From an uncultured Clostridia bacterium (GTDB lineage: Bacteria > Bacillota > Clostridia > Christensenellales > Borkfalkiaceae), in contig CAKQSU010000086.1 of NCBI GenBank assembly GCA_934273135.1, positions 1-5,678 on the forward strand: a stretch of DNA of 5,678 bases. Direction: 5' to 3'. The translations under genes were made by a program, and so were the position numbers. The notes beneath the pieces were generated by a model. That model was not told where the DNA came from. It did no database searches and was given only the letters and a program-made list of their open reading frames with translations. Positions within the stretch are counted from its first letter, which is position 1. Each line of letters begins with the position of its first letter. Of this stretch, positions 1 to 5,615 are shown piece by piece.

Positions 1-782
1 TTTCCGCAACTTGCACCGCAACGGGCTTAACCGAAGGCAAGCATTGTTCGCGTTGCAACACGATATTAGTAGCGCAGACAGAAACACCGGCTTTAGGACA
101 TACCGAAGTCACAGACCAAGCAATTTCCGCAACTTGTACAAAAACGGGCTTAACCGAAGGCAAGCATTGCTCTCGTTGCAACACTGTATTAGTAGCGCAA
201 CAAACAACCGAAGCTCTCGGGCATATCGAAGTCACAGACAAAGCAATTGCTGCGACCTGTACAAAAACAGGCTTAACCGAGGGCAAACATTGTGCCCGTT
301 GTAGCACCGTATTAGTTCCGCAGACAGAAACGCCCGCAACGGGGCATGTGTATGACGACGATAGGGACGAGGAGTGCAACATTTGCGGGTACAAACGTAC
401 GGTTTTAATCCCCGAAATTATCGAGGGCAAAAATGGCAAGTGGAAAAAAGAGGATAACGAAAAGCTTTCGTTTACTTCGAATATCGATTCTTCTTCGTTT
501 ATCGGCGTATCGGTTGACGGCGTTACCATCGACGAATCTATGTACGAAAAGCAAAACGACGGCACGAAAATCGTTTTAAAGCAAGAGTTCCTCGCCACCT
601 TAACCGAGGGTAAACACACCTTAAGCATAGCTTCTTCTCACGGAAACGCACAGACGGAATTTACGATCGAAGCGCATTCGCAAAATACGTTAACGGAAAC
701 TACTTTGATTTTGTGGTGGCTCCTTATAGTAGCCGCGCTCATTGTCGGCGTCTTTATCGCAGAGCTGATTTGTCATTTATAA
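1..782 (+). CDS. Cys-repeat surface protein with C-terminal transmembrane anchor (5' truncated by window)
   Basis: The frame of codons starting at position 3 is open from the left edge to a TAA at 780-782, giving 259 visible residues and no true start. A GTG at 348 could be called as a start, but it is an internal Val: family sequence continues upstream in the same frame. Visible residues 1-115 hold three copies of a 41-residue unit with the pattern C-T-x-T-G-L-T-E-G-K-H-C-x-R-C, then a Leu-Val segment and Gly-His. Residues 116-132 (VYDDDRDEECNICGYKR) match the segment that often follows such repeats in clostridial surface proteins. Residues about 147-223 look like a small beta-rich Ig-like domain (SVDG, a Tyr about ten residues later, EGKHTLSI). 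Residues about 234-256 are a hydrophobic helix ending two residues before the stop, with no LPxTG motif. I infer an exported, membrane-anchored envelope protein. Ligand and role are unknown. The signal peptide would lie outside the window. Confidence 0.85.
   Translation, partial: SATCTATGLTEGKHCSRCNTILVAQTETPALGHTEVTDQAISATCTKTGLTEGKHCSRCNTVLVAQQTTEALGHIEVTDKAIAATCTKTGLTEGKHCARCSTVLVPQTETPATGHVYDDDRDEECNICGYKRTVLIPEIIEGKNGKWKKEDNEKLSFTSNIDSSSFIGVSVDGVTIDESMYEKQNDGTKIVLKQEFLATLTEGKHTLSIASSHGNAQTEFTIEAHSQNTLTETTLILWWLLIVAALIVGVFIAELICHL
3..347 (+). repeat. Three tandem 123-bp in-gene repeats (41-residue Cys units)
   Basis: Units start at 3, 126 and 249; the third diverges after its Gly-His at about 347. 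Units 1 and 2 are roughly 80% identical in DNA, with many third-position changes, so they are old protein repeats and not a recent DNA expansion. Each unit carries Cys at unit positions 4, 15 and 18 and His at 14 and 33. The C-x2-C with nearby His could bind a metal or form disulfides; that is inference. The array probably continues left of the window. Confidence 0.9.
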
Positions 783-817
783 AATGTGCAAAAGCGCAAA
801 AACAATTGGCACACGCA

Positions 818-847
818 AAAAGCAGGGCTTTTTTAAGTCCTGCTTTT
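818..847. terminator. Bidirectional intrinsic terminator between convergent genes
   Basis: A 13-bp stem pairs 818-830 with 835-847 (one G-U pair at 827/838) around a TTTT loop. The stem base is AAAA/TTTT, so each strand ends its hairpin in a U-run: TTTTCTT on plus, TTTTTGC on minus. It lies 35 bp after the surface-protein stop and about 50 bp beyond the stop of the minus-strand ligase, so it can serve both. The rest of the 783-896 gap shows nothing else. Confidence 0.85.
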
Positions 848-896
848 CTTATACAAAAATACATAAATTGCCGTTTAATCGACTTATAGCCCCGTT

Positions 897-2636
897 TTAT
901 GCGTTTGCGGGCACGTGGGAAGCCGTTATTTTTTCGTTCTCTTCCTTTTCGAGAACGGTGTAAGCAATCTTGCCGACAAGCGTTTTCGGGAGTTCGTTAC
1001 GGAATTCGATATCATAAGGAAGCGCGTACTTTGCTATCCTCGTTCTGCAATAATTGAGAATGCTTCTCTTTGTCGCCGCGTTCGGCTCATAGCCGGGCTT
1101 AAGCGTGATAAAGGCTTTTACTCGTTGCATTTTGTACTCGTCCTTAACGCCGATAACGCAACTCATCTGCACGGCTTCGTGTCCGTCGATGATGTTTTCT
1201 ATCTGCGAGGGGTAAACGTTGTAACCGCTCGTTATTATCATACGCTTAATGCGCTGTTTAAAGAATATAAAGCCCTCGTCGTCCATCATTCCAAGGTCGC
1301 CCGTGTGCAGCCAGATTTTGCCGTCGACGTGCTTTTTGAGCGTGTTTGCGTTCTCGTCGGGGCGGTTGTAGTAGCCGAGCATAACCGTCGGACCGGACAA
1401 ACAGATTTCGCCCTCTTCGCCATAAGGCACTTCTTCTGTCGTGCCGACTTTACAGATTTTATAGTAAGTGTCGGGATAAGGCAAGCCTATCGAGCCTTCC
1501 TTTTCCTTGTTATAAGGCGTTAAGCAGCTTGCGGTAACGCATTCCGTTGTACCGTAGCCTTCGCGCACTCTCACCGTCGCGCCATGTTCGCTTAAAAACG
1601 CGTCAAACTTCTTTTTAAGCTCAACGGAAAGGCTGTCGCCGCCCGAAAAAACACCCATCAAACAGCTTAAATTAACGCCGTCAAGGTAATTGTTTCTCGT
1701 TAAGGCTTCATACAAAGTAGGAACGCCGGCTATGTAGTTAGGTTTGTTTTTCTTGATTAAAAGCGCGTAATCTTTTACGTTGAACTTAGGCACGAGTATA
1801 GATTCGCCGCCTAAAACCATCATCGTATGCACGCAAACACCCAAGCCGAAACCGTGGAAGCACGGCATCGCCGCAAGCATTTTTTTGCCTTGAATACGCT
1901 TGTTGCACATGGTCGCCGTCTGCAAAGCGAGCGCGTTGAAGTTCTTGCTTGAAAGCATTATGCCCTTTGTAACGCCCGTAGTGCCGCCCGAAAAAAGAAT
2001 GACGGAAAGTTCGTCTTCGCCCAAATGCGCCGCCGCGGGGGCTTTGACGTTTTTTCCTTCCTTGATAAATTCTTCCCAATAAACGACGTTCTCGTCAACG
2101 GTGTAATCTCTGTCTTTTTTGCCTTTAATGAGCTTATACGCCCACTTCTTCATAAACCCGAGTTCTTCCGCCGCGCCCGTTAAAATGATTTTGTCAATCG
2201 GGTACTGCTTCTGCACGGAAAGCATTTTCGAATAAAAAGAGTCGAGTGTAAGTATTATATGCGAATCGACTTCGCTTAAGTAATACGCGATTTCGCCCAG
2301 AGCGGAAAGCGGGTGGATAAGGCTCACAACCGCGCCGATATAGTTGAGCGCGTACAAAGAATAAACCGTCTGCGGCAAGTTAGGCATGCAGATTGTAACC
2401 TTGTCGCCTTTTTTTATGCCGAGCGCGGCAAAGGCGCGCGCCGTCTGCAAAATCTTGCGTTTCATGAGTTTATACGGTATCTTCGTACCCATGCACGAAA
2501 GCGCGGTTTGGTTGGGGTAACGGTCTGCGGTAGCCAAAACTACGTCGCTCATAGACCCCTTCGGATAATCGATATGAAATTTGACCTCGCCGTAACTTTT
2601 AAGCCAAGGCGCGTTTTTTTCTTCTTCTATTGACAT
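897..2636 (-). CDS. Acyl-CoA synthetase / AMP-dependent ligase
   Basis: A complete 579-residue member of the ANL adenylating superfamily, of normal length for long- or medium-chain acyl-CoA synthetases. The known reaction is carboxylate + ATP to acyl-AMP, then transfer to CoA (or another thiol). Core motifs are intact and in order: P-loop LFSGGTTGVTKG (214-225), the PCFHGFG region (258-264), YGTTE (361-365), the GEICLSGP stretch (about 419-426), hinge-region TGD (445-447), KQRIKRMIITSGYNVYP (460-476), and LPKTLVGK near the C-terminus, with K556 as the expected adenylation-step lysine. No signal peptide or transmembrane segment is evident, so it is probably cytoplasmic. ATG at 2636 is preceded by AGAGGA with a 4-nt gap. 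It is the second gene of a minus-strand pair, 62 bp after the E2-like gene with no terminator between. The substrate cannot be told from sequence; aryl or branched acids remain possible. Active enzyme is likely. Confidence 0.95.
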   Translation of the reverse strand: MSIEEEKNAPWLKSYGEVKFHIDYPKGSMSDVVLATADRYPNQTALSCMGTKIPYKLMKRKILQTARAFAALGIKKGDKVTICMPNLPQTVYSLYALNYIGAVVSLIHPLSALGEIAYYLSEVDSHIILTLDSFYSKMLSVQKQYPIDKIILTGAAEELGFMKKWAYKLIKGKKDRDYTVDENVVYWEEFIKEGKNVKAPAAAHLGEDELSVILFSGGTTGVTKGIMLSSKNFNALALQTATMCNKRIQGKKMLAAMPCFHGFGLGVCVHTMMVLGGESILVPKFNVKDYALLIKKNKPNYIAGVPTLYEALTRNNYLDGVNLSCLMGVFSGGDSLSVELKKKFDAFLSEHGATVRVREGYGTTECVTASCLTPYNKEKEGSIGLPYPDTYYKICKVGTTEEVPYGEEGEICLSGPTVMLGYYNRPDENANTLKKHVDGKIWLHTGDLGMMDDEGFIFFKQRIKRMIITSGYNVYPSQIENIIDGHEAVQMSCVIGVKDEYKMQRVKAFITLKPGYEPNAATKRSILNYCRTRIAKYALPYDIEFRNELPKTLVGKIAYTVLEKEENEKITASHVPANA

Positions 2637-2640
2637 TTTT

Positions 2641-2646
2641 TCCTCT
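2641..2646 (-). promoter_or_regulatory. Shine-Dalgarno of the acyl-CoA synthetase gene
   Basis: On the minus strand AGAGGA is followed by AAAA and then the ATG at 2634-2636. It supports this start. It sits in the 62-bp gap after the E2-like stop, so the ligase has its own translation start within the operon. Confidence 0.8.
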
Positions 2647-2698
2647 TTTTTTAATTTAAACGGATTTTTTTAATCGTCGGAGCGGGTAAAACCGAAAA

Positions 2699-3580
2699 TC
2701 ATTCGACTTCCACGTTTTCTTCTAAAAGCTCAGGCTCGGAAAGATATTTTTTTAAGAGCTTAACGGAATTTGCAAAGTACAGCCCGTCGGCAATGCGCTC
2801 GTCAACGGTAAGCCCTATCGGCAAAAATTCTTTCATTTCAAAAGAGCCGTCTTCCTTGAAAACCGGTTCGGGATGTTTTTCACCGACGATGACGAACAGA
2901 GAATTAGTTCCGTAATCGGTCAAATGGTGATAATCGGCATGCATTTTTATGCTACCGAGATTGCTTATGAAAACCGTAGAATAATACGGGTCTTCTTTCA
3001 TGAGGCTTGAAGGCGTCCAGCCGTGATAGTCGAGGAATCTCAACACTCTGCATACGAATCTGAGCAGAAACCTCGGCAATTTAACGAGTTTTTCGATTAT
3101 CCCCGTCGTTCCGTCGGTCTTTTCGTTCACTCTGACGTCGTATACGGCTTTTTTTATCTTTTCACGCACTTCCTCAAGCGGCGAAACGCCTTCCGTCCCC
3201 GCCTTGATTATGGCGAGGGCTTCTTCGGCTTTGTCTTCAAACTTCTTTTTTATGACGAACGAGAAGGAAATATGCTTTCTTTCGTAATAACGCCTGCCCT
3301 GTATAAAATAATTGAGCTTTTCGCGGTGATAAATCGTCTTTGCCATAGCCGCGACGACGAATTGAAAAATCGTATACTTAAAGTCGTCTTCGCCAAGCGC
3401 GGCGTTCTTTTCTTTAATGTAATTATTCAATGCGGTCAAATCGATTTTTTCATTGACAACCGCCTCGTTTTCCGTTCTTTTGGGCAAAAGGTAAACCATA
3501 AACCGCGTAAGCGCGGGAACCTCTTTGCCTAAATAATATCCGTCCTTGCGATCCTTAAACCGCTTTTTCCTTTTTTCCAT
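2699..3580 (-). CDS. E2-type (2-oxoacid dehydrogenase acyltransferase-like) stand-alone protein lacking the catalytic His
   Basis: A complete 293-residue protein resembling only the catalytic (CAT-fold) domain of E2 acyltransferases. There is no lipoyl domain and no E1/E3-binding domain, so it is not a normal dehydrogenase-complex core. Supporting segments: IDLTALNNYIKEKN (about 46-59); STVFISNLGSIKMHADYHHL (201-220), matching the E2 'ISNLG' strand; SLFVIVGEK (227-235), matching the 'LGVG' strand; and LTVDERIADG (257-266), at the place of the C-terminal DHRxxDG motif. Here the usual His is Glu261, while Asp265 and Gly266 remain. Residues about 161-187 form a basic amphipathic helix (LPRFLLRFVCRVLRFLDYHG), possibly touching membrane or partner. 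It is the first gene of the operon with the acyl-CoA synthetase. I infer a role in moving or binding an acyl group made by that ligase, but a non-catalytic role is equally open. Stop is TGA. Confidence 0.88.
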   Translation of the reverse strand: MEKRKKRFKDRKDGYYLGKEVPALTRFMVYLLPKRTENEAVVNEKIDLTALNNYIKEKNAALGEDDFKYTIFQFVVAAMAKTIYHREKLNYFIQGRRYYERKHISFSFVIKKKFEDKAEEALAIIKAGTEGVSPLEEVREKIKKAVYDVRVNEKTDGTTGIIEKLVKLPRFLLRFVCRVLRFLDYHGWTPSSLMKEDPYYSTVFISNLGSIKMHADYHHLTDYGTNSLFVIVGEKHPEPVFKEDGSFEMKEFLPIGLTVDERIADGLYFANSVKLLKKYLSEPELLEENVEVE

Positions 3581-3589
3581 TAACCGTAA

Positions 3590-3594
3590 CCTTT
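3590..3594 (-). promoter_or_regulatory. Probable Shine-Dalgarno of the E2-like gene
   Basis: AAAGG on the minus strand is followed by 9 nt and the ATG at 3578-3580. It is weaker and wider-spaced than the other two sites here. A small hairpin (GCGCA/TGCGC, 3600-3604 with 3609-3613, AT-rich 4-nt loop) sits just upstream. The protein family similarity begins soon after this ATG, so the start is likely right. Confidence 0.6.
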
Positions 3595-3614
3595 AATATG
3601 CGCAAAAATGCGCT

Positions 3615-3650
3615 CGATATTTGCTTTTTTTAGGCATGCGATATTCGCTT
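3615..3650. repeat. Pair of 12-bp near-identical direct repeats in the operon leader
   Basis: On the minus strand AAGCGAATATCG (3639-3650) and AAGCAAATATCG (3615-3626) differ at one base and start 24 bp apart. They lie about 20-60 nt after the predicted transcription start. The upstream copy also contains a short inverted repeat (GCGA/TCGC around 3 bp). They could be operator half-sites or a leader RNA element; I do not recognise a named regulator motif. Confidence 0.5.
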
Positions 3651-3678
3651 GTAAAGTGCTGCTATGCGTTGCGTAAAT

Positions 3679-3708
3679 ATTATACTTCATTTACACCTAA
3701 AATGTCAA
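3679..3708 (-). promoter_or_regulatory. Consensus sigma-A promoter of the E2-like/ligase operon
   Basis: On the minus strand TTGACA (3703-3708) and TATAAT (3679-3684) both match consensus exactly and are 18 bp apart. Transcription would start near 3672, giving a leader of about 90 nt before the E2-like ATG. A-tracts upstream (about 3740-3760) could act as an UP-like element. Confidence 0.85.
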
Positions 3709-3718
3709 CGCCAATCGC

Positions 3719-3748
3719 ATTATTGTCTAAATTCCGTCAAAAAGTCAA
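3719..3748 (-). promoter_or_regulatory. Possible second upstream promoter of the same operon
   Basis: On the minus strand TTGACT (3743-3748) and AATAAT (3719-3724) each match consensus at five of six bases, again with an 18-bp spacer. Its start would fall near 3712, next to the -35 box of the stronger promoter, so the two could be tandem or could interfere. In an A/T-rich spacer a chance match is possible. Confidence 0.35.
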
Positions 3749-3894
3749 AAAATGACACTTAGCCAAAAATCAAGAAAACATAAGGGATTTTGAGAAAAAA
3801 ACGAGAAAAAGACTAAAAATTTTCATTTTATTTTCACAAAAAGAACGCTTTTTTTAAAGGCAAAAACGCTGTAAAACCTGTGTTTTAAGGCAAC

Positions 3895-3933
3895 AAAAAA
3901 AGGCTTCTTCAAGTAAAAAACGAAAAAGCCTTT
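3895..3933 (-). terminator. Intrinsic terminator of malQ
   Basis: AAAGGCTT (3899-3906) pairs with AAGCCTTT (3926-3933). The stem continues after one C/A mismatch with three more pairs (3908-3910 with 3922-3924) around an 11-nt loop. Read on the minus strand, the stem runs into a T-run (CC then seven T, ending at 3895). It lies about 23 bp past the malQ stop, so malQ transcription probably ends before the ligase operon. Confidence 0.85.
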
Positions 3934-3955
3934 CGTAGGGATTGCATTCCTTATA

Positions 3956-5437
3956 TTATGCTCTTTTGAAACGTTTCGCTCGCCTCTTCATAGCCGCGCA
4001 CAAAGTGTCCGTGAGAACGCTTTCTTTTATTCTTACGCGCCAGCAACCGGTAGAACCGGGCGCGTTAATGCGGTACTCGCCGCCGAGCAGAAGTTCGTCC
4101 TGAAGCGGTACGACGGTAAGCTTAGCCTCGCATGCGTAAGCGATGTCAAGCACGGCTTCCGCAATGGGATAAATCCCGCCGATGGGTCTGAAAATTTTGA
4201 GATAATCAAGGCTTTCTTTCACCATCGCTTTCTGCCTTTCAAAGGCTTCTTTAGAAAGGCTCTTGAAATGCCCGACGAGCGTGTCGTTGTCGTGCGTACC
4301 CGTGTAAGCGACGCTGTTTTCGCCGACGTTCCAAGGAAGATACGGATTGTCCTTGCCGCTGTCGAACGCGAAAGAAAGAACCTTCATCCCCGGCACGCCG
4401 ACCGTCTTTATCAAATCTCTTACGCCGTCGTCGATAACGCCGAGGTCCTCTGCGATAATTCTGTCTTTATGCTCGAACGAAGCGAATATCTCGCGACCGG
4501 GGGCTTTGAGCCATTCGCCGTCGCGCGCGGTGGGTTTGCCGTAATCGACCGCCCAGAACCTGTCAAGTCCGCGGAAGTGGTCTATTCTCACGTAGTCGTA
4601 AACGCTAAGAACGTGGTTTAAGCGCGACTTAAAGAACGCGTAATCGTTCTTTTTCATAACGTCGTAATTATACACGGGGTTGCCCCAAAGCTGCCCGTCG
4701 GCGCAGAAATAATCGGGCGGCACGCCCGCAACCTTTTTCGGCGTGTAATTTTCGTCGAGCATAAACTCTTCGGGCGAACGCCAGACTTCCACGCTGTTGT
4801 ACGCAAAATAAAGCGGCATGTCGCCGATTATTTTTATTCCGCGCTTGTTTGCGTACTTTTTGAGCGCAAAATACTGCTTCCAAAACTCGTACTGAACAAA
4901 CTGCCAGAACAAAACTTCGTCCTTATGTTCCGCTTCAAACTTGCCGAGCGCGGCTTCGTCGCGTTTTTTGAACTCATCGCTCCAATTATACCACGGCGCG
5001 TTGAATTTCTCCGTCAACGCCATAAAGAGCGCGTAGTCGCGATAATCGCCGGTTTTTAAGAAGGCTTTAAAATGCTTATCCGTGCGGTCAAAGCGAGAAA
5101 AAGCCTTTCTCAAAAGCGGATATCTTTCGTTATAAAGCTTGCCGTAATCGATAAGATCACTCTTATCGATGGCGCGCATAACCTCTCTGTACGTCAAAAG
5201 TCTTTCGTCCCTTAACGTTTCGAGGTCAATAAAATACGGATTACCGGAAATATCGCAAGTCGTCTGATAAGGCGAATCGCCGTAACCCGTCTGACACATA
5301 GGCAAAACTTGCCAATAATCGTGTCCCGATTTTTTTAAAAAATCAACAAATTTGTACGCCCATTTGCCGAAGGACCCGATAGAATACTTCGAGGGCAAAG
5401 AAAACACCGGCATTAAAACGCCGCAACTTCTTGTCAT
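3956..5437 (-). CDS. malQ: 4-alpha-glucanotransferase (amylomaltase, GH77)
   Basis: A complete 493-residue GH77 enzyme of usual bacterial amylomaltase length. It transfers alpha-1,4-glucan segments between maltodextrins, releasing glucose, in cytoplasmic maltose/glycogen metabolism. Family landmarks run in order: YWQVLPM (41-47), SPYQ with Y57, GNPYFIDLE (65-73), GDMPLYFA with D206, WGNPVYNY (251-258), RIDHFRG with R284 and nucleophile D286, IIAEDLG with acid/base E330, and GTHDNDT with H382 and D383. These correspond to the conserved active-site set known from Thermus amylomaltase, so it should be active. Small departures are AYNSVEVW (212-219), where AYDSADVW-like sequence is usual, and a short GSTGCWRVR near the C-terminus. 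ATG at 5437 follows a strong AAGGAG. No sugar-metabolism partner is visible in the window; it appears monocistronic here, with its own candidate promoter and terminator. Confidence 0.97.
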   Translation of the reverse strand: MTRSCGVLMPVFSLPSKYSIGSFGKWAYKFVDFLKKSGHDYWQVLPMCQTGYGDSPYQTTCDISGNPYFIDLETLRDERLLTYREVMRAIDKSDLIDYGKLYNERYPLLRKAFSRFDRTDKHFKAFLKTGDYRDYALFMALTEKFNAPWYNWSDEFKKRDEAALGKFEAEHKDEVLFWQFVQYEFWKQYFALKKYANKRGIKIIGDMPLYFAYNSVEVWRSPEEFMLDENYTPKKVAGVPPDYFCADGQLWGNPVYNYDVMKKNDYAFFKSRLNHVLSVYDYVRIDHFRGLDRFWAVDYGKPTARDGEWLKAPGREIFASFEHKDRIIAEDLGVIDDGVRDLIKTVGVPGMKVLSFAFDSGKDNPYLPWNVGENSVAYTGTHDNDTLVGHFKSLSKEAFERQKAMVKESLDYLKIFRPIGGIYPIAEAVLDIAYACEAKLTVVPLQDELLLGGEYRINAPGSTGCWRVRIKESVLTDTLCAAMKRRAKRFKRA

Positions 5438-5442
5438 TATAA

Positions 5443-5448
5443 CTCCTT
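5443..5448 (-). promoter_or_regulatory. Strong Shine-Dalgarno of malQ
   Basis: AAGGAG on the minus strand is followed by TTATA and the ATG at 5435-5437, an ideal 5-nt gap. A short hairpin (CCGC/GCGG, 5451-5454 with 5463-5466) sits directly upstream; its TTAA flank touches the first bases of the site, but the pairing is weak. Confidence 0.85.
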
Positions 5449-5479
5449 AACCGCATTTTTAAGCGGCTTTAACTCTTGT

Positions 5480-5508
5480 TTTATCAAATTGAAAGTTGAA
5501 AATGTAAA
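5480..5508 (-). promoter_or_regulatory. Candidate malQ promoter overlapping the heptamer repeat
   Basis: On the minus strand TTTACA (5503-5508, five of six -35 bases) is followed after 17 bp by GATAAA (5480-5485, four of six -10 bases). The start would fall near 5473, leaving a leader of about 36 nt. The -35 box lies in the one degenerate unit of the left heptamer array. No better pair is seen between 5438 and 5678. Confidence 0.4.
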
Positions 5509-5586
5509 GTTGAAAGTTGCTTATCGGCTATCTTTCAACTTTCAATCAATCCTTAATTTTCAACTTTCACCTTTCAATTTTCAACT
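5487..5586. repeat. Inverted arrays of A(G/A)TTGAA heptamers
   Basis: Left arm 5487-5519 is four and a half plus-strand heptamers in exact 7-bp register (AATTGAA, AGTTGAA, AATGTAA, AGTTGAA, AGTTG). Right arm 5534-5586 carries seven units of the same heptamer in the opposite direction (TTCAACT, TTCAATC, then a 4-bp phase break, CTTAATT, TTCAACT, TTCACCT, TTCAATT, TTCAACT). The arms flank a central spacer (5520-5533). AAAGTTGAAAG (5506-5516) pairs perfectly with 5532-5542, and a slipped register pairs 5509-5519 with 5536-5546. It resembles a dispersed intergenic repeat element; that class assignment is inference. Confidence 0.8.
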
Positions 5587-5615
5587 ATTGTATGCGCTGA
5601 TATAAGCCGCGAAAA

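Larger units (their letters stand above)
3581..3955. other. 375-bp intergenic spacer between malQ and the E2-like/ligase operon
   Basis: An A/T-rich spacer with no credible gene on either strand. From the malQ side it holds the malQ terminator (3895-3933), an A-tract-rich stretch (about 3740-3890) in which I see only a weak 6-bp hairpin near 3872-3887, two candidate promoters (3719-3748 and 3679-3708), and a leader with two 12-bp direct repeats and a small hairpin before the ribosome site. Confidence 0.8.

Noticed and set aside
11..304. A second long open frame on plus across the Cys repeats.
   Set aside because: It is the +1-shifted reading of the 123-bp repeats and stays open only because the unit length is a multiple of three. 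The frame from position 3 gives the recognisable Cys units and runs on into the Ig-like domain.
348..782. A separate 144-residue gene starting at GTG 348.
   Set aside because: The same frame is open to the left edge with continuous repeat sequence, and no ribosome site precedes the GTG, so it is the 3' part of a longer gene.
915..1523. A 202-codon plus-strand open frame.
   Set aside because: It is antisense to the acyl-CoA synthetase, whose motifs are all intact, and its own translation matches no family I recognise.
2637..2698. Possible terminator or promoter between the E2-like gene and the ligase.
   Set aside because: The only pairing is GATT/AATC around A's, too weak to terminate, and no -35/-10 pair is evident. 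Read as an operon gap.
3023..3532. A 169-codon plus-strand open frame.
   Set aside because: It is antisense to the E2-like gene and shows no ribosome site or recognisable domain.
3872..3887. A TAAAAC/GTTTTA hairpin with a 4-nt loop in the spacer.
   Set aside because: Only six weak pairs and no U-run on either side; the stronger hairpin at 3899-3933 explains malQ termination.
4268..4883. Several open frames on both strands within malQ.
   Set aside because: They are shadows of the malQ coding sequence, which carries every GH77 active-site motif.
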